Below, one piece after another: positions 1 through 9,819 of a DNA stretch of 64,000 bases. The number at the start of each line of letters is the position of its first letter. The first letter of the stretch is position 1. The translations under genes were made by a program, and so were the position numbers. The stretch covers positions 372,001-436,000 of the forward strand of contig NZ_JAAFZB010000094.1 in NCBI RefSeq assembly GCF_010692725.1, given 5' to 3'. The notes under the pieces are model-generated. The model was not told the origin of the DNA, did no database searches, and saw only the letters and a program-made list of their open reading frames with translations. This stretch comes from Flavihumibacter soli (GTDB lineage: Bacteria > Bacteroidota > Bacteroidia > Sphingobacteriales > Sphingobacteriaceae).

Positions 1-140
1 ATATCGAAATCAGTAAAGCGTGAATAGAATTCATCAGTAGAAGCTTCTTTGATTTCGGGTTTCGGGATAAGCGGAGAATTTGAATTGTCGTCTCCTGCGG
101 GTGTGATTTCGGGAGCTTTAGTCTTTTTTGCCTTCGCCAT
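1..140 (-). CDS. glgB: N-terminus of a probable 1,4-alpha-glucan branching enzyme (truncated by window edge)
   Basis: Only the first 46 codons are inside the window. The protein opens with a Lys/Ala/Pro-rich leader (MAKAKKTKAPEITP) and reaches SRFTDFDI at the edge. The FTDFDI segment is how Bacteroidota GlgB proteins begin their conserved part (followed in the family by LF..G.H..LYEK.G), so I infer a glycogen branching enzyme, which forms alpha-1,6 branches on alpha-glucan. The starch/maltose genes just upstream on the same strand fit. It is separated from them by about 310 nt that include a terminator, so it probably has its own promoter; TATATTTA at 175-182 (minus) is a weak -7 candidate. 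The identification rests on a short stretch and is moderate only. Confidence 0.5.
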   Translation of the reverse strand, partial: MAKAKKTKAPEITPAGDDNSNSPLIPKPEIKEASTDEFYSRFTDFD

Positions 141-285
141 AACTATTGGGTATGAGTCTGTACTACTGTTAAACTAAATATACCAGAATTGTTTCCTCAG
201 TTGCTAACGGAAAACAATTAATTATGGCGGTGGTCAACGATATTTATTAAAAAAATGAGTGCAGGTTGGTGTAGGTCATCTGGTA

Positions 286-334
286 GTCATCTAGTAGTTA
301 GGCCACCAAATTGGTGGCCTAACTACTAGATGAC
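286..334. repeat. Near-perfect palindrome, copy 1 of a dispersed element
   Basis: Two 24-nt arms (286-309 and 311-334) are exact reverse complements around a single A at 310. The core is GGCCACCAA-A-TTGGTGGCC and the outer part is GTCATCTAGTAGTTA. A partial direct repeat of the outer arm (GTCATCTGGTAG) lies just upstream at about 277-289. A diverged copy with matching core and flank occurs at 52011-52056. It sits in the 310-nt gap between the GH31 gene and glgB; apart from the terminator at 396-425 I see nothing else in that gap. It is probably a REP/MITE-like or RNA-hairpin element. Confidence 0.75.
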
Positions 335-395
335 CTAAACAAAACCTAAACCAGACTTTAGCTATCTGGTTACACTCGACTATCCCGGGCACCTC

Positions 396-425
396 CAAAA
401 AAAAAGTCCTTCTTATAGGAAGGAC
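396..425 (-). terminator. Rho-independent terminator of the maltose operon
   Basis: The 7-bp stem GTCCTTC/GAAGGAC (406-412 and 419-425) is followed on the minus strand by a run of nine T (396-405). It lies 25 nt past the stop codon of the GH31 gene, where the operon should end. A shorter T-rich stretch on the other side may let it work in both directions. Confidence 0.8.
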
Positions 426-450
426 ATTTTTCATTTTAAAAATGTAAAGG

Positions 451-2904
451 CTAAGCGATGATCAGCATTTGCTTGAAATTCTTGTTCGATTTAAACCGCA
501 GGCAGCCTCTTTCGTCGGTATGGAATTCCTTGACATCTTTGCCATCGATCGTTACCCGGCTAACCTCAAACGGCACACCGATAATATTCAAATCATACGA
601 CTCGTAGTTCGGAGTAAATAAACCTTCGATGTTCTGTTTGATCATCATCGAAGTTGCATCTCCTTTAACGACAAATTTCTTTTCAAGGTAGATATCCTGC
701 TCGTAAGCAAAAGTATCCCCGTGATCTTCAAATAAGAAAGAATTTACCTCGTAATCGGCATAATAGACATTCAGGAAGACCTCATCAATCTCCTTTTCGC
801 CGACGTACTGCATGACTGGATATTCAGGAACGACTGAGCCCGCCTTAACAAATACCGGCATACTGTCTATCGGTGCATGCACCTTGTGTTCCTGTCCGCC
901 TTCAAGCAGTTGGTGGGTCCAGAAATGGTACCACTTACCTTTAGGCAGATAAACAGTTTTGAATTCGGCACCCGGCTCCATAACCGGGGCTACCAGTATT
1001 TTGTCACCAAAACTAAACTCGTCTTCGCGGAAATGGTTAATTACATTATCCTGTTCGTGCATTACAACAGGACGTAAAATAGGAAAACCATAACGGTGAT
1101 GTTCCCAGAAAGCAGAATAGATATATGGTAGTAAGCGATATCTCAGCTCGATAAACTTACGATTTATGTCTTCGAACTCGGGACCGAAACTCCAGGGCTC
1201 CCGCTCTTTGGTATCTCCCGCTGAATGCGCCCGCATTAACGGAGCAAATACACCTAGCTGTATCCAGCGGGTGAATAGCTCAGCATCAGGTTCCCCGCTA
1301 AATCCGCCGATATCAGTCCCGCAGAAAGATACGCCGGAGATTGAAAGCCGCTGGCACTGTATGTTGGCTAATTTCAGATGCTCCCATGAGGCCACATTAT
1401 CCCCTGTCCAGACAGAGGAATACCGTTGTACACCGGCATAACCTGCCCGGGTAATAGTAAATGGACGCTTATTCTTCTGCTGGCTTTTCAAGCCGTCATA
1501 GGTGGAACGAACCATTTGCATCCCATAAATATTATGAGCCTTTCGATGCGAGCCCCGTAAACCATCGTAATGATGACGCACGTCGTCCGGAAAACTACCT
1601 GATCCGAATACAGCGGGTTCGTTCATGTCGTTCCAAACTCCTGCCACACCTGCATCAGATAACTCTTTGAACAAACCGCCCCACCATGTCCTTACTTTCG
1701 GATTTGTAAAATCAGGGAACTGACAACGGCCGGGCCATACATGCCCTTCCATAAAGTAATCGTCACTGCGACGGCAGAAGTAATTATTGGCCTTTCCTTC
1801 TTTAAAAACCCAATAATTATCATCTACCCGGATACCTGGGTCAATGATTACCACTGTTTTAAAACCATCATCAAGCAGATCTTTCATCATCCGCTTGGGA
1901 TCAGGAAAATATTTTTTATTCCAGGTGAAACAGCGGTACCCGTCCATATAATCGATATCCAGGTACAGGGCATCACATGGAATTTTGCGGTCTCTGAAAT
2001 TTTTCGCAAGGTCTTTGAGCTTCGATTCCGGGTAATAACTCCAGCGGCATTGGTGAAAACCTAAAGCCCATTTAGGCGGCATCGGATGAGTGCCGGTAAG
2101 CGAGTGATAGCGTTTTACAACGTCCATCATATGAGGCCCGTGTATGTAATAATACTGCAATTCACCACCGTCAGCCCAGAAGCTTGTTTTATCCCGCTCC
2201 TGCTGAGCGAAGTCAAAATGAGAGCGAAATGTATTATCAAAGAATATTCCGTAGCTGTTTCCGGCACTTAACCCTATGTAAAAGGGTATGGAACGGTACA
2301 GGGGGTCTTGTCCCCTGGAGAACGAATAGGCGTCGGTATTCCAATTATGCACACGCTTGCCGCGCAAATTGAAATTTGTGGCCTTATCACCCATTGCAAA
2401 GAAACTTTCATCTTCTGCACAGGCCTTGGTAGCATATACGTAGTACCCTCCAAACTCCGTGTTCTCTTCCCAATGCATCGGGGTAAGATCCCGGTTTACT
2501 ATCCTTTCGTCATTGTCGGCGAATGAAATAAGGAAATCCTTTTTACTAATGAGACATGTTACGGTATTTGTGGAAACACGGTAGTAGGTCTCATCTTCTT
2601 TAAAGCTCAATACGGTAACTCTTTGATTCGGCTGGTTAACCGCATAAGAGAAGTCCTGTAAAAACACTCCATGAGGAGCCATCCTGATCCGGATGATCTC
2701 ATCACTCACGACACGCACCTCTACTTTTGCGTCGCCATCCGAAAAATAAAAGGTATTATCCTGCTGCTTTACACCAACGACTTTGGTTAAATATTTTTTA
2801 ACGACCGGTTGAAGATGTAAGACCGGGTTATTTAAATGCTGAACACCCTCTTCAACTTTCTCTAGGTCAACCTGATCTGTAATCAGTTCTTTGCTCTCTT
2901 CCAT
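451..2904 (-). CDS. GH31 alpha-glucosidase
   Basis: This 817-aa protein is a family GH31 glycoside hydrolase, releasing glucose from non-reducing ends of malto-oligosaccharides. The catalytic nucleophile is Asp426 in WNDMNEP (residues 424-430) and the acid/base is Asp502 in WTGDN (499-503). An N-terminal galactose-mutarotase-like beta domain precedes the TIM barrel, and beta domains with a short C-terminal module follow. No signal peptide is visible, so it is probably cytoplasmic. It starts 6 nt after the stop of the MFS porter gene and is the last gene of the operon. The likely role is hydrolysis of imported maltodextrins alongside the GH65 phosphorylase. Narrow specificity (maltose, isomaltose or other alpha-glucosides) cannot be read from the sequence. 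Confidence 0.93.
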   Translation of the reverse strand: MEESKELITDQVDLEKVEEGVQHLNNPVLHLQPVVKKYLTKVVGVKQQDNTFYFSDGDAKVEVRVVSDEIIRIRMAPHGVFLQDFSYAVNQPNQRVTVLSFKEDETYYRVSTNTVTCLISKKDFLISFADNDERIVNRDLTPMHWEENTEFGGYYVYATKACAEDESFFAMGDKATNFNLRGKRVHNWNTDAYSFSRGQDPLYRSIPFYIGLSAGNSYGIFFDNTFRSHFDFAQQERDKTSFWADGGELQYYYIHGPHMMDVVKRYHSLTGTHPMPPKWALGFHQCRWSYYPESKLKDLAKNFRDRKIPCDALYLDIDYMDGYRCFTWNKKYFPDPKRMMKDLLDDGFKTVVIIDPGIRVDDNYWVFKEGKANNYFCRRSDDYFMEGHVWPGRCQFPDFTNPKVRTWWGGLFKELSDAGVAGVWNDMNEPAVFGSGSFPDDVRHHYDGLRGSHRKAHNIYGMQMVRSTYDGLKSQQKNKRPFTITRAGYAGVQRYSSVWTGDNVASWEHLKLANIQCQRLSISGVSFCGTDIGGFSGEPDAELFTRWIQLGVFAPLMRAHSAGDTKEREPWSFGPEFEDINRKFIELRYRLLPYIYSAFWEHHRYGFPILRPVVMHEQDNVINHFREDEFSFGDKILVAPVMEPGAEFKTVYLPKGKWYHFWTHQLLEGGQEHKVHAPIDSMPVFVKAGSVVPEYPVMQYVGEKEIDEVFLNVYYADYEVNSFLFEDHGDTFAYEQDIYLEKKFVVKGDATSMMIKQNIEGLFTPNYESYDLNIIGVPFEVSRVTIDGKDVKEFHTDERGCLRFKSNKNFKQMLIIA

Positions 2905-2910
2905 AAATTC

Positions 2911-4248
2911 TCAATGTGGAGCCGGCACCACTTCTTTAATCTTACCGGCAACATCCCTTACAAACAGGGTCAACACTCCGGCTAATATCATACAAAAGCC
3001 TCCAAGCATGAGTGTTTTAACGGTATGACCACCAAAAAAGTTGCTGGTAATATATCCTAATAACAGGCCGCTGACGATTTGTGGAATTACGACGAAAAAG
3101 TTAAAAACTCCCATAAAATAGCCCATCTTATCTGACGGCAAAGAGCCGGCCAAAATAGAATAAGGCATTGTGAGTATGCTGGCCCAGGCAATTCCAACCC
3201 CTATCATCGGCAACAGAAGCCATTCCTTTTCCGAAATTAAGAAAATACTTGCAAGACTGACACCTCCGATCACTAAACAAATCAGGTGTACAAATTTCCG
3301 GCTTGTTGCTTTTGCAAAAACGGGTAGTAAAAATGCAGCCAGTGCGGATACGCCGTTATACACGGCGAACATGGTACCTACCCAGTTACCGGCGTCCTGG
3401 AAAGCGGCCGATTGTGCATCAATTGTGTGATATACATTATCTGCTACCGCAGAGGTTGTATAGATCCACATGGAAAACAGGCCGATCCATGAAAAGAACT
3501 GAACGAAAGCCAGTTGCACCATCGTCTTAGGCATCTTTCCAAATCCATTTATAATCTCCTTAAAGCCCTTCAAAAATCCAAGCCGGCTCTCACTTCTGAA
3601 ATCTTTTACATCCTCCGGTGGAAATTCGCTGGTTGTAAACACGGTCCACATTACAGAAGCCAGGAAGATAGCACCCCCAATGTAAAAGGAATATCGTACT
3701 GAATCGGGAATAGAACCATCGGCAGCGGAATTACTTACGCCGAACACTTCCGAAAACATGGTGGGTAATAAGGAGGCTATCACTGCCCCGCAGCCGATGA
3801 AAAATGTTTGCATGGCAAATCCCGCAGTCTGTTGTGAAGGATTTAGCTTATCACCAACGAATGCCCTGAACGGTTCCATAGAAATATTGATCGAAGCATC
3901 CATTAACCACAAAACCGCCACTGCCATCCATAAGACAGTAGAGTTTGGCATGAGGAATAAAGCCGTTGCTGCCAGGATCGCCCCAATAAAAAAGAACGGG
4001 CGACGACGGCCCCAGAAAGGATGCCAGGTATTGTCACTCAGGTATCCGATGATCGGTTGGACCAGCAAGCCTGTAACCGGTGCTGCAAGCCAGTACAATG
4101 GAAGGTCATCGGGCGTGGCACCGAGGGTAGAGAAGATGCGGCTGGTATTTGCGTTTTGAAGGGCAAAGCCAAACTGGATCCCGAAGAAGCCGAAGCTCAT
4201 GTTCCAGAGTTGCCAGAACGAAAGCCTGGGTTTAGTAAATGTGCTCAT
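2911..4248 (-). CDS. MFS sugar porter (SLC45/maltose-transporter-like)
   Basis: A 445-aa, 12-helix major facilitator protein. The loop after the second to third helix reads [17 protein letters not shown], which is characteristic of the sucrose/maltose porters of the SLC45/GPH-like branch. It lies 15 nt after the alpha-amylase gene and 6 nt before the GH31 gene, so it is in the middle of the operon and is inferred to move maltose or maltodextrins across the inner membrane. No substrate-binding lipoprotein or ABC components are nearby, making it the sole candidate inner-membrane porter of the locus. Confidence 0.88.
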   Translation of the reverse strand: MSTFTKPRLSFWQLWNMSFGFFGIQFGFALQNANTSRIFSTLGATPDDLPLYWLAAPVTGLLVQPIIGYLSDNTWHPFWGRRRPFFFIGAILAATALFLMPNSTVLWMAVAVLWLMDASINISMEPFRAFVGDKLNPSQQTAGFAMQTFFIGCGAVIASLLPTMFSEVFGVSNSAADGSIPDSVRYSFYIGGAIFLASVMWTVFTTSEFPPEDVKDFRSESRLGFLKGFKEIINGFGKMPKTMVQLAFVQFFSWIGLFSMWIYTTSAVADNVYHTIDAQSAAFQDAGNWVGTMFAVYNGVSALAAFLLPVFAKATSRKFVHLICLVIGGVSLASIFLISEKEWLLLPMIGVGIAWASILTMPYSILAGSLPSDKMGYFMGVFNFFVVIPQIVSGLLLGYITSNFFGGHTVKTLMLGGFCMILAGVLTLFVRDVAGKIKEVVPAPH

Positions 4249-4263
4249 TGATATGGTTAGGGG

Positions 4264-6069
4264 TTAAAAGGTTAATATCCATGCATCTGTAGTTGGTACC
4301 TTGACCGGAATACCCTGTTGAATATCAGCAACAGTAATTGTCTTCCCGGTAAGAAGTTCTTTGAACTGAACATTCTTCTTATTTTTAATTCCCTCTAAAA
4401 ACTCCTCAGGGAGTTTTATATGGGATTCCAACACCTGGTTTCTTTCAAAATTGGCGATGATAAGTGCTCGCTGATCACCTGAAAAGCGCAGGTAAGCGTA
4501 GTTTCTATGGGTAAAATTCTCCTGATTCGTTAATTCAAGAAACCTTCCCTCCCGTAGTGCACTCTCAGACCGCACGGAATTCAGAAGTGTGCGATAGAAA
4601 CCCCGCAGATAGTGCTGATCTTCACTCAACAGTTTGCCGTCAAAGGCACCATTATTCATCCACTTCTGATGTTCAGGAACACCCCAATAGTCAAAAATAG
4701 TCGTTCGGTTATTTTCTCCCGCAAAGCCCGCATTCCCATGGCCGGGTTCGCCGACCTCCTGTCCGAAGTAGATCATAACGGGGCCGGATGAAAGAGTTGC
4801 CGAAACAATCATTGCAGGCTTTGCATACCAGGGATTTGAAGCAAAACCAGGCGAAGCTATCCGCTCCTCATCATGATTCTCCAGGAAGCGGAGCATACGG
4901 GAGGACATACCACGGCTTTCCACGCTCCATACATGCGTAATATCCTTTACGTTGGCATGATGCTCATTCCGGATAAGCTTTTTCAATCCGTCATAAAGCC
5001 CTACCTTATCATATAAAAAATCGAACTTCCCTGTTGTCAGGAAGCTTTGATATTTTTGACTGTTATAAGCTTCGGCGATAAAAATTATATCCGGGTTCTG
5101 CTTTTTTATTTCCGGAATCACCCAGCTCCAGAATTCTACAGGCACTTCTTCAGCCATATCACAACGGAAGCCATCCACATCTTTTCGGGTCCAGAATAGC
5201 AATATGTCGCGCATCTTGATCCATACCGGCGGAATGGGATCAAAATGATTAGTCTTATTCCGATAGTCAATGCCATAATTAAGCTTTACAGTCTCAAACC
5301 AGTCGTTTATGCTGGGTGATTCAGAAAAGACGTTATTACCTGTAGCTTTTGCCGGGTACTCATCGTACCTGCCATCCTTTAACGGGTGGTGAAAGCCATC
5401 CCCACCAGGATTAACTTCAGCCGGCACTTTAAAATTCTTCCCGCTTACATAGTAAAAGTCATTTTTTGGATCAAAGTCTTTGGATATATCATCATCAGCC
5501 CCAAAATCCCGCACGACCGCAGGGTCATAGTCAGAAACATAATGCCGGGCAACATGATTGGGCACAAAATCTATGATCACTTTAAGATCATGATCATGCG
5601 TACGCTTAACAAGGGCATCAAATTCATTCATCCTGTTCTTTACGTCCACAGCCAGGTCCGGATCGACATCATAATAGTCTTTGATGGCATATGGCGATCC
5701 GGCTCTACCCTTCACTACATCCGGATCATCTATCCTGATACCCGCGGAAGTATAGTCGGTCATCGTAGCATGTTCAATAACACCCGTGTACCAGACGTGA
5801 GAAATCCCCAGGTCTTTCAGACTGTCAAGCGCAGTTTCGGTGATATCGTTAAATTTTCCGGACCCGTTCTCTTCAATGGAACCGTAGTGCTTATTAGTCT
5901 GAACTTTATTGCCAAACAAGCGCACCATCATCTGATAGATCACCAGTTTATTGTCAGATATCTTTTCTTCAGTATTAATTGTATCCATTGCATTGGGATT
6001 TTTCACTTTAACAGAACAGTTTGCCAGGAATATGGCCAGTAGAAAAAGAGGGAAACGCCTTTGAATCAT
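4264..6069 (-). CDS. GH13 alpha-amylase, lipoprotein
   Basis: A 601-aa alpha-amylase-family enzyme with a lipoprotein signal: the hydrophobic stretch after MIQRRFP ends in LANC, with Cys18 as the probable lipidated residue. GH13 conserved regions are present: DFVPNHVA (region I), GFRCDMAEE with nucleophile Asp304, IFIAEAYN with acid Glu333, and FLENHDEE with Asp400. It should therefore act on alpha-1,4-glucans in the periplasm or at the outer membrane surface. The gene starts 10 nt after the SDR stop and is followed by the MFS porter, consistent with co-transcription. The exact specificity (amylase, oligo-1,6-glucosidase or maltogenic type) is open. Confidence 0.9.
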   Translation of the reverse strand: MIQRRFPLFLLAIFLANCSVKVKNPNAMDTINTEEKISDNKLVIYQMMVRLFGNKVQTNKHYGSIEENGSGKFNDITETALDSLKDLGISHVWYTGVIEHATMTDYTSAGIRIDDPDVVKGRAGSPYAIKDYYDVDPDLAVDVKNRMNEFDALVKRTHDHDLKVIIDFVPNHVARHYVSDYDPAVVRDFGADDDISKDFDPKNDFYYVSGKNFKVPAEVNPGGDGFHHPLKDGRYDEYPAKATGNNVFSESPSINDWFETVKLNYGIDYRNKTNHFDPIPPVWIKMRDILLFWTRKDVDGFRCDMAEEVPVEFWSWVIPEIKKQNPDIIFIAEAYNSQKYQSFLTTGKFDFLYDKVGLYDGLKKLIRNEHHANVKDITHVWSVESRGMSSRMLRFLENHDEERIASPGFASNPWYAKPAMIVSATLSSGPVMIYFGQEVGEPGHGNAGFAGENNRTTIFDYWGVPEHQKWMNNGAFDGKLLSEDQHYLRGFYRTLLNSVRSESALREGRFLELTNQENFTHRNYAYLRFSGDQRALIIANFERNQVLESHIKLPEEFLEGIKNKKNVQFKELLTGKTITVADIQQGIPVKVPTTDAWILTF

Positions 6070-6079
6070 GAATGTTTGT

Positions 6080-6796
6080 TTAATATTCTTGTGATATCGG
6101 GTGAATCATGAGCTCATCAATTACTACATGAGCAGGTGCGGTGAGAATGTGGATCACTGATGCTGCGATATCTTCCGGGTTCAGTTGAACATTATTTTCG
6201 TTAGCTCCCGGAGTGTTATTGTTGAACCAGGTTTCAACCAAACCCGGGTAAACAACGCTTACCTTGATATTATCTTTCCGCACTTCTTTGCGCAAAGCAG
6301 AACAAAACGCGTCCTGCGCATATTTACTGGCGCAATAGAGTGCTCCGTTAGCAAAGGTTCGTTTCGAGACATCGGAAGCTATGGATATGATGTGTCCCCT
6401 TTTTTGTGCCTGCATCATCGGAGCCAGGTATTTACACATCAGAAAGGTTCCCTTTACATTCACATCCATGGTGTCATCCCATAAATCGCTATCCGTATCA
6501 GTTACCGGCTGGAAAGATCCAATACCCGCGTTATTGACCAGGATATCAACAGTTGTATTTGTATTAGAAAGGCCAGCTACAAATTGCCTGATCGCAGTTT
6601 CGTCTGTTATATCTAAAATCACTGCACTTGCCTTGCCGCCTTCACTTTTTATCGATGAAACCAGCTCCTGCAATTCCTGTTCGTGTCTGGCCGTGACGAT
6701 TACGTTAGCACCCTGCCGCGCCAGGTCGAGAGCAATTGCTCTTCCAATGCCGCGGGAAGCACCTGTGACTACTGCAATCTTATTGTTTAAGCTCAT
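6080..6796 (-). CDS. Short-chain dehydrogenase/reductase (SDR)
   Basis: A 238-aa classical SDR. It has the NAD(P)-binding motif TGASRGIG near residues 11-18, NNAG, and the catalytic pair Tyr154 and Lys158 in YCASK. Its start codon lies inside the end of the GH65 gene (17-nt overlap), which implies translational coupling. The position between a maltose phosphorylase-type gene and an amylase gene is unusual, because no redox step is needed for maltose use. Substrate is unknown; 3-ketoacyl-ACP reductase-like or sugar-related activity are both possible. Confidence 0.88.
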   Translation of the reverse strand: MSLNNKIAVVTGASRGIGRAIALDLARQGANVIVTARHEQELQELVSSIKSEGGKASAVILDITDETAIRQFVAGLSNTNTTVDILVNNAGIGSFQPVTDTDSDLWDDTMDVNVKGTFLMCKYLAPMMQAQKRGHIISIASDVSKRTFANGALYCASKYAQDAFCSALRKEVRKDNIKVSVVYPGLVETWFNNNTPGANENNVQLNPEDIAASVIHILTAPAHVVIDELMIHPISQEY

Positions 6797-9113
6797 TTAC
6801 CGCTGTGATATTGGAATTTGAGGAGAGCGTATATGACTGGCCATGAACAGAAATATCAATGCTGCCAGCAGACTCATTGCTGATATAAACCTTGTCTTTT
6901 GCAACCTTCACTGTAAGCAGGACACCGCGAAATCCGATTTTGAATGAGAATGAACTCCATTTACCGGGAAGGAAGGGATTAAACACCAGGCGGCCATTCT
7001 GAACCCGCATGCCGGCGAATCCTTCGACAACGCTCATCCAGGTACCTGCCATTGATGTTATATGGCAGCCATCCTCCGTATCATTATTATAATCGTCCAG
7101 ATCAAGGCGGGCCGTACGAAGATAAAATTCATATGCCTTCTCAAGATTACCCAGGCGGGCGGCTAATATAGCATGCACACATGGCGATAAGGAACTTTCG
7201 TGAACAGTTCTCGGTTCGTAATAATCGAAATTACGCCGGATCGTTTCAATATCATACTGGTCTTCAAAAAAATAAAGTCCCTGCAGTACATCCGCCTGCT
7301 TTATAAAGCACGACCGCAATATGCGGTCCCAGCTCCACTTCTGATTTAAAGGCCTGTCTTCCGGGCGCAGATCATCAACAAGAACCTGCTCCTTATCCAG
7401 GTATCCATCCTGCTGCAGATAGATCCCGGAATCCTTATCTTCAGGGAAGTATAAATTAGCAACTATTTTCTGCCATTCTTCAACCTCTCCAGCCACATCC
7501 AGCTTTGTCTTATTTATCAAAGCGTCATACTGCCCGGCGGAATTCCGTTTAACTAGCTCTAGCGCATCTGTTGCATATTGCAAACACCAGGCGGCCATAG
7601 TATTGGTGTACCAGTTATTGTTAACGTTGTTCTCATATTCGTTCGGCCCCGTGACACCCAGCATAACGTATTTGTTAAGGTTGGCACTCCAGTTCACCCG
7701 TTGAGCCCAGAACCGGGCAATCCCAATGAGTACTTCCAGACCGTATTCCTGAAGATAGCTTTCGTCTCCTGTATATCGAATGTAGTTGTAGATGGCGAAG
7801 GCTATCGCACCGTTCCGGTGAATCTCTTCAAAGGTTATCTCCCATTCATTGTGACATTCTTCGCCGTTCATGGTAACCATCGGGTATAGCGCCGCGCCGT
7901 TCGTAAATCCTAATTTCACGGCATTCTCTATCGCTTTTTCAAGATGGTTATACCGGTAAATAAGGAGATTCCTGGTCACCTGCGGATCAGCGGTCGCCAG
8001 GTAGAACGGCACACAATAAGCTTCCGTATCCCAATAGGTAGAGCCGCCGTATTTTTCACCTGTAAAGCCCTTAGGGCCTATATTCAGACGTGAATCTTCA
8101 CCCGTGTAAGTTTGATTTAGTTGAAATATATTAAAGCGTATAGCTTGCTGAGCAGAGGGGTCGCCCTCAATAACAATATCACCCTGCTCCCACTTCTTTG
8201 CCCAGGCGGCCGCCTGTTCCTGAAGCATTTTCTCAAACCCCTTCCCGGTGACGTAGCTGACCACTTTTGTACAAGCATCTAACAGGTTACCCTCAGGATG
8301 ATTTTCAGATGAAAGGTTCGCCGCATATTTATAAACGGACAGGGTTTGATTAGTATTTACTAGCTGCTTAATTTCCAGGCCTGTAAACTTATCTCTTTCT
8401 ACGGACGAGGACTCAAAGGGAATCGTCGCGCCATCGAGACTCAAAGTTACCTTCATCCCGGTACATACCTCAAAGCCTGTCTTCCTGGTACGAAGAGTCA
8501 AATAAGCACTATCCGTAAATGAAGACTTCTGTACTTCATCCCAGAATTTTTCGTCGTAATTGGCGTCCTGATTCTTTACATCGCCATCAATAAAAGGAAT
8601 AACGGTAATGGGCGAATCAAAGTTCAAGGGAGTGATGTTGTAACGGATAGCTCCGGCTTCGTCGTCAGCCATACTGCAGAAGCGAAGTGAATTTACCTTC
8701 AGCTTTTTGCCGCTGGCAAGTTCGGCTGTAAAAGATCTCTCGAGGTAGCCGGCCCTCATATTTAAAACACGACGGAAATCCGTTACAATACATGTATTTA
8801 AATCAAGGGGTTCGCCTTCTATGATTATATCAATTCCGATCCAGTTAGCGGCATTTAAAACCTTGGCAAAATATTCAGGATAGCCATTTTTCCACCACCC
8901 AACCCGGGTTTTATCAGGATAATAAACGCCAGCCACATAATTCCCCTGCAAGGTCTCCCCTGTATAGGTTTCTTCAAAATTTGCCCGCTGACCCATCCGG
9001 CCATTCCCCAGACTAAAGATACTCTCAGATATCTTATTAAGGTGAGGATCAAATCCTTCCTCAATTATATTCCACTCGTCAGTTTTTATGTAATTTTTCA
9101 TGAGCCACATCAC
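6780..9113 (-). CDS. GH65 disaccharide phosphorylase (maltose/kojibiose/trehalose phosphorylase family)
   Basis: A 777-aa GH65 protein with the family's N-terminal signature (ISESIFSLGNGRMGQRANFEE) and the motif GPNEYENNVNNN. Glu492 in that motif corresponds to the general acid of characterised maltose phosphorylases. The reaction would be phosphorolysis of an alpha-linked glucose disaccharide to beta-glucose-1-phosphate plus glucose. The next upstream gene is beta-phosphoglucomutase, which uses exactly that product, so maltose phosphorylase is the favoured reading; trehalose and kojibiose phosphorylases are alternatives. Start: the first ATG gives MMWLMKNYIK, but family members usually begin MKNYIK, which would start at 9101. 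No signal peptide; cytoplasmic. Confidence 0.92.
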   Translation of the reverse strand: MMWLMKNYIKTDEWNIIEEGFDPHLNKISESIFSLGNGRMGQRANFEETYTGETLQGNYVAGVYYPDKTRVGWWKNGYPEYFAKVLNAANWIGIDIIIEGEPLDLNTCIVTDFRRVLNMRAGYLERSFTAELASGKKLKVNSLRFCSMADDEAGAIRYNITPLNFDSPITVIPFIDGDVKNQDANYDEKFWDEVQKSSFTDSAYLTLRTRKTGFEVCTGMKVTLSLDGATIPFESSSVERDKFTGLEIKQLVNTNQTLSVYKYAANLSSENHPEGNLLDACTKVVSYVTGKGFEKMLQEQAAAWAKKWEQGDIVIEGDPSAQQAIRFNIFQLNQTYTGEDSRLNIGPKGFTGEKYGGSTYWDTEAYCVPFYLATADPQVTRNLLIYRYNHLEKAIENAVKLGFTNGAALYPMVTMNGEECHNEWEITFEEIHRNGAIAFAIYNYIRYTGDESYLQEYGLEVLIGIARFWAQRVNWSANLNKYVMLGVTGPNEYENNVNNNWYTNTMAAWCLQYATDALELVKRNSAGQYDALINKTKLDVAGEVEEWQKIVANLYFPEDKDSGIYLQQDGYLDKEQVLVDDLRPEDRPLNQKWSWDRILRSCFIKQADVLQGLYFFEDQYDIETIRRNFDYYEPRTVHESSLSPCVHAILAARLGNLEKAYEFYLRTARLDLDDYNNDTEDGCHITSMAGTWMSVVEGFAGMRVQNGRLVFNPFLPGKWSSFSFKIGFRGVLLTVKVAKDKVYISNESAGSIDISVHGQSYTLSSNSNITAVNELKQ

Positions 9114-9165
9114 AGCTTAACCCCATTATCCACTTCTTAACCCAGGATACTGGAGAGCACAATCA

Positions 9166-9816
9166 TTAAAGTTTTTCTAGTTGTTCCATATTCATTTCAT
9201 GCAAGCCGGCAATAACCAGATCCGCACCCGGCAGATTCTCGGACGACCCGATGCCAACTACTTTCATCCCACCCGCTTTCGCCGCTTCCACACCTGCAAT
9301 CGCATCCTCGAACACCACACATTCTGATGAGTCAACACCCAGCATTTCGGCACCCTTCAGAAAAACCTGCGGATCAGGTTTGGAGGCAGTAATAATGTTT
9401 CCATCTACGATGGCGTCGAAGTAATCGTTCAGGCCTACTTTCGTAAGTATGATCCCTGCATTTTTACTGGCAGAGCCCAAAGCGATCAAATAACCAGCCT
9501 CTTTCAAATTCGACAGAAATTCTTTGGCACCCGGGAGGATCTCAGCAGGTGTCATTTCAGAGATCATTTCGACATACCAGCTATTCTTGCGATGTGCGAG
9601 ATTATCTCTTTCCGGTTCTTGCTTTTCTATACCACCCCAACCTAAGATCAGTTCAAGTGATTCTTTACGGCTGATGCCTTTCAGTTTTTCATTAGCTTCC
9701 TCGGTAAAGTCAAAACCCAGCTCATTAGCAAGGCGCTTCCAGGCTTTATAATGATAGACTGCCGTATCTACGATCACCCCATCCAGGTCAAAAATGCAGG
9801 CTTTAATATTTGACAT
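9166..9816 (-). CDS. pgmB: Beta-phosphoglucomutase
   Basis: A 216-aa HAD-superfamily phosphatase-fold protein. The motif FDLDGVIVDTA places the nucleophile and acid/base at Asp10 and Asp12, and the cap region KLKGISRKESLELIL is typical of beta-phosphoglucomutase. It converts beta-glucose-1-phosphate to glucose-6-phosphate. It starts 3 nt after the stop of the SusA-like gene and lies 52 nt before the GH65 phosphorylase, the standard pairing for phosphorolytic maltose or trehalose use. Confidence 0.93.
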   Translation of the reverse strand: MSNIKACIFDLDGVIVDTAVYHYKAWKRLANELGFDFTEEANEKLKGISRKESLELILGWGGIEKQEPERDNLAHRKNSWYVEMISEMTPAEILPGAKEFLSNLKEAGYLIALGSASKNAGIILTKVGLNDYFDAIVDGNIITASKPDPQVFLKGAEMLGVDSSECVVFEDAIAGVEAAKAGGMKVVGIGSSENLPGADLVIAGLHEMNMEQLEKL

Positions 9817-9819
9817 ATC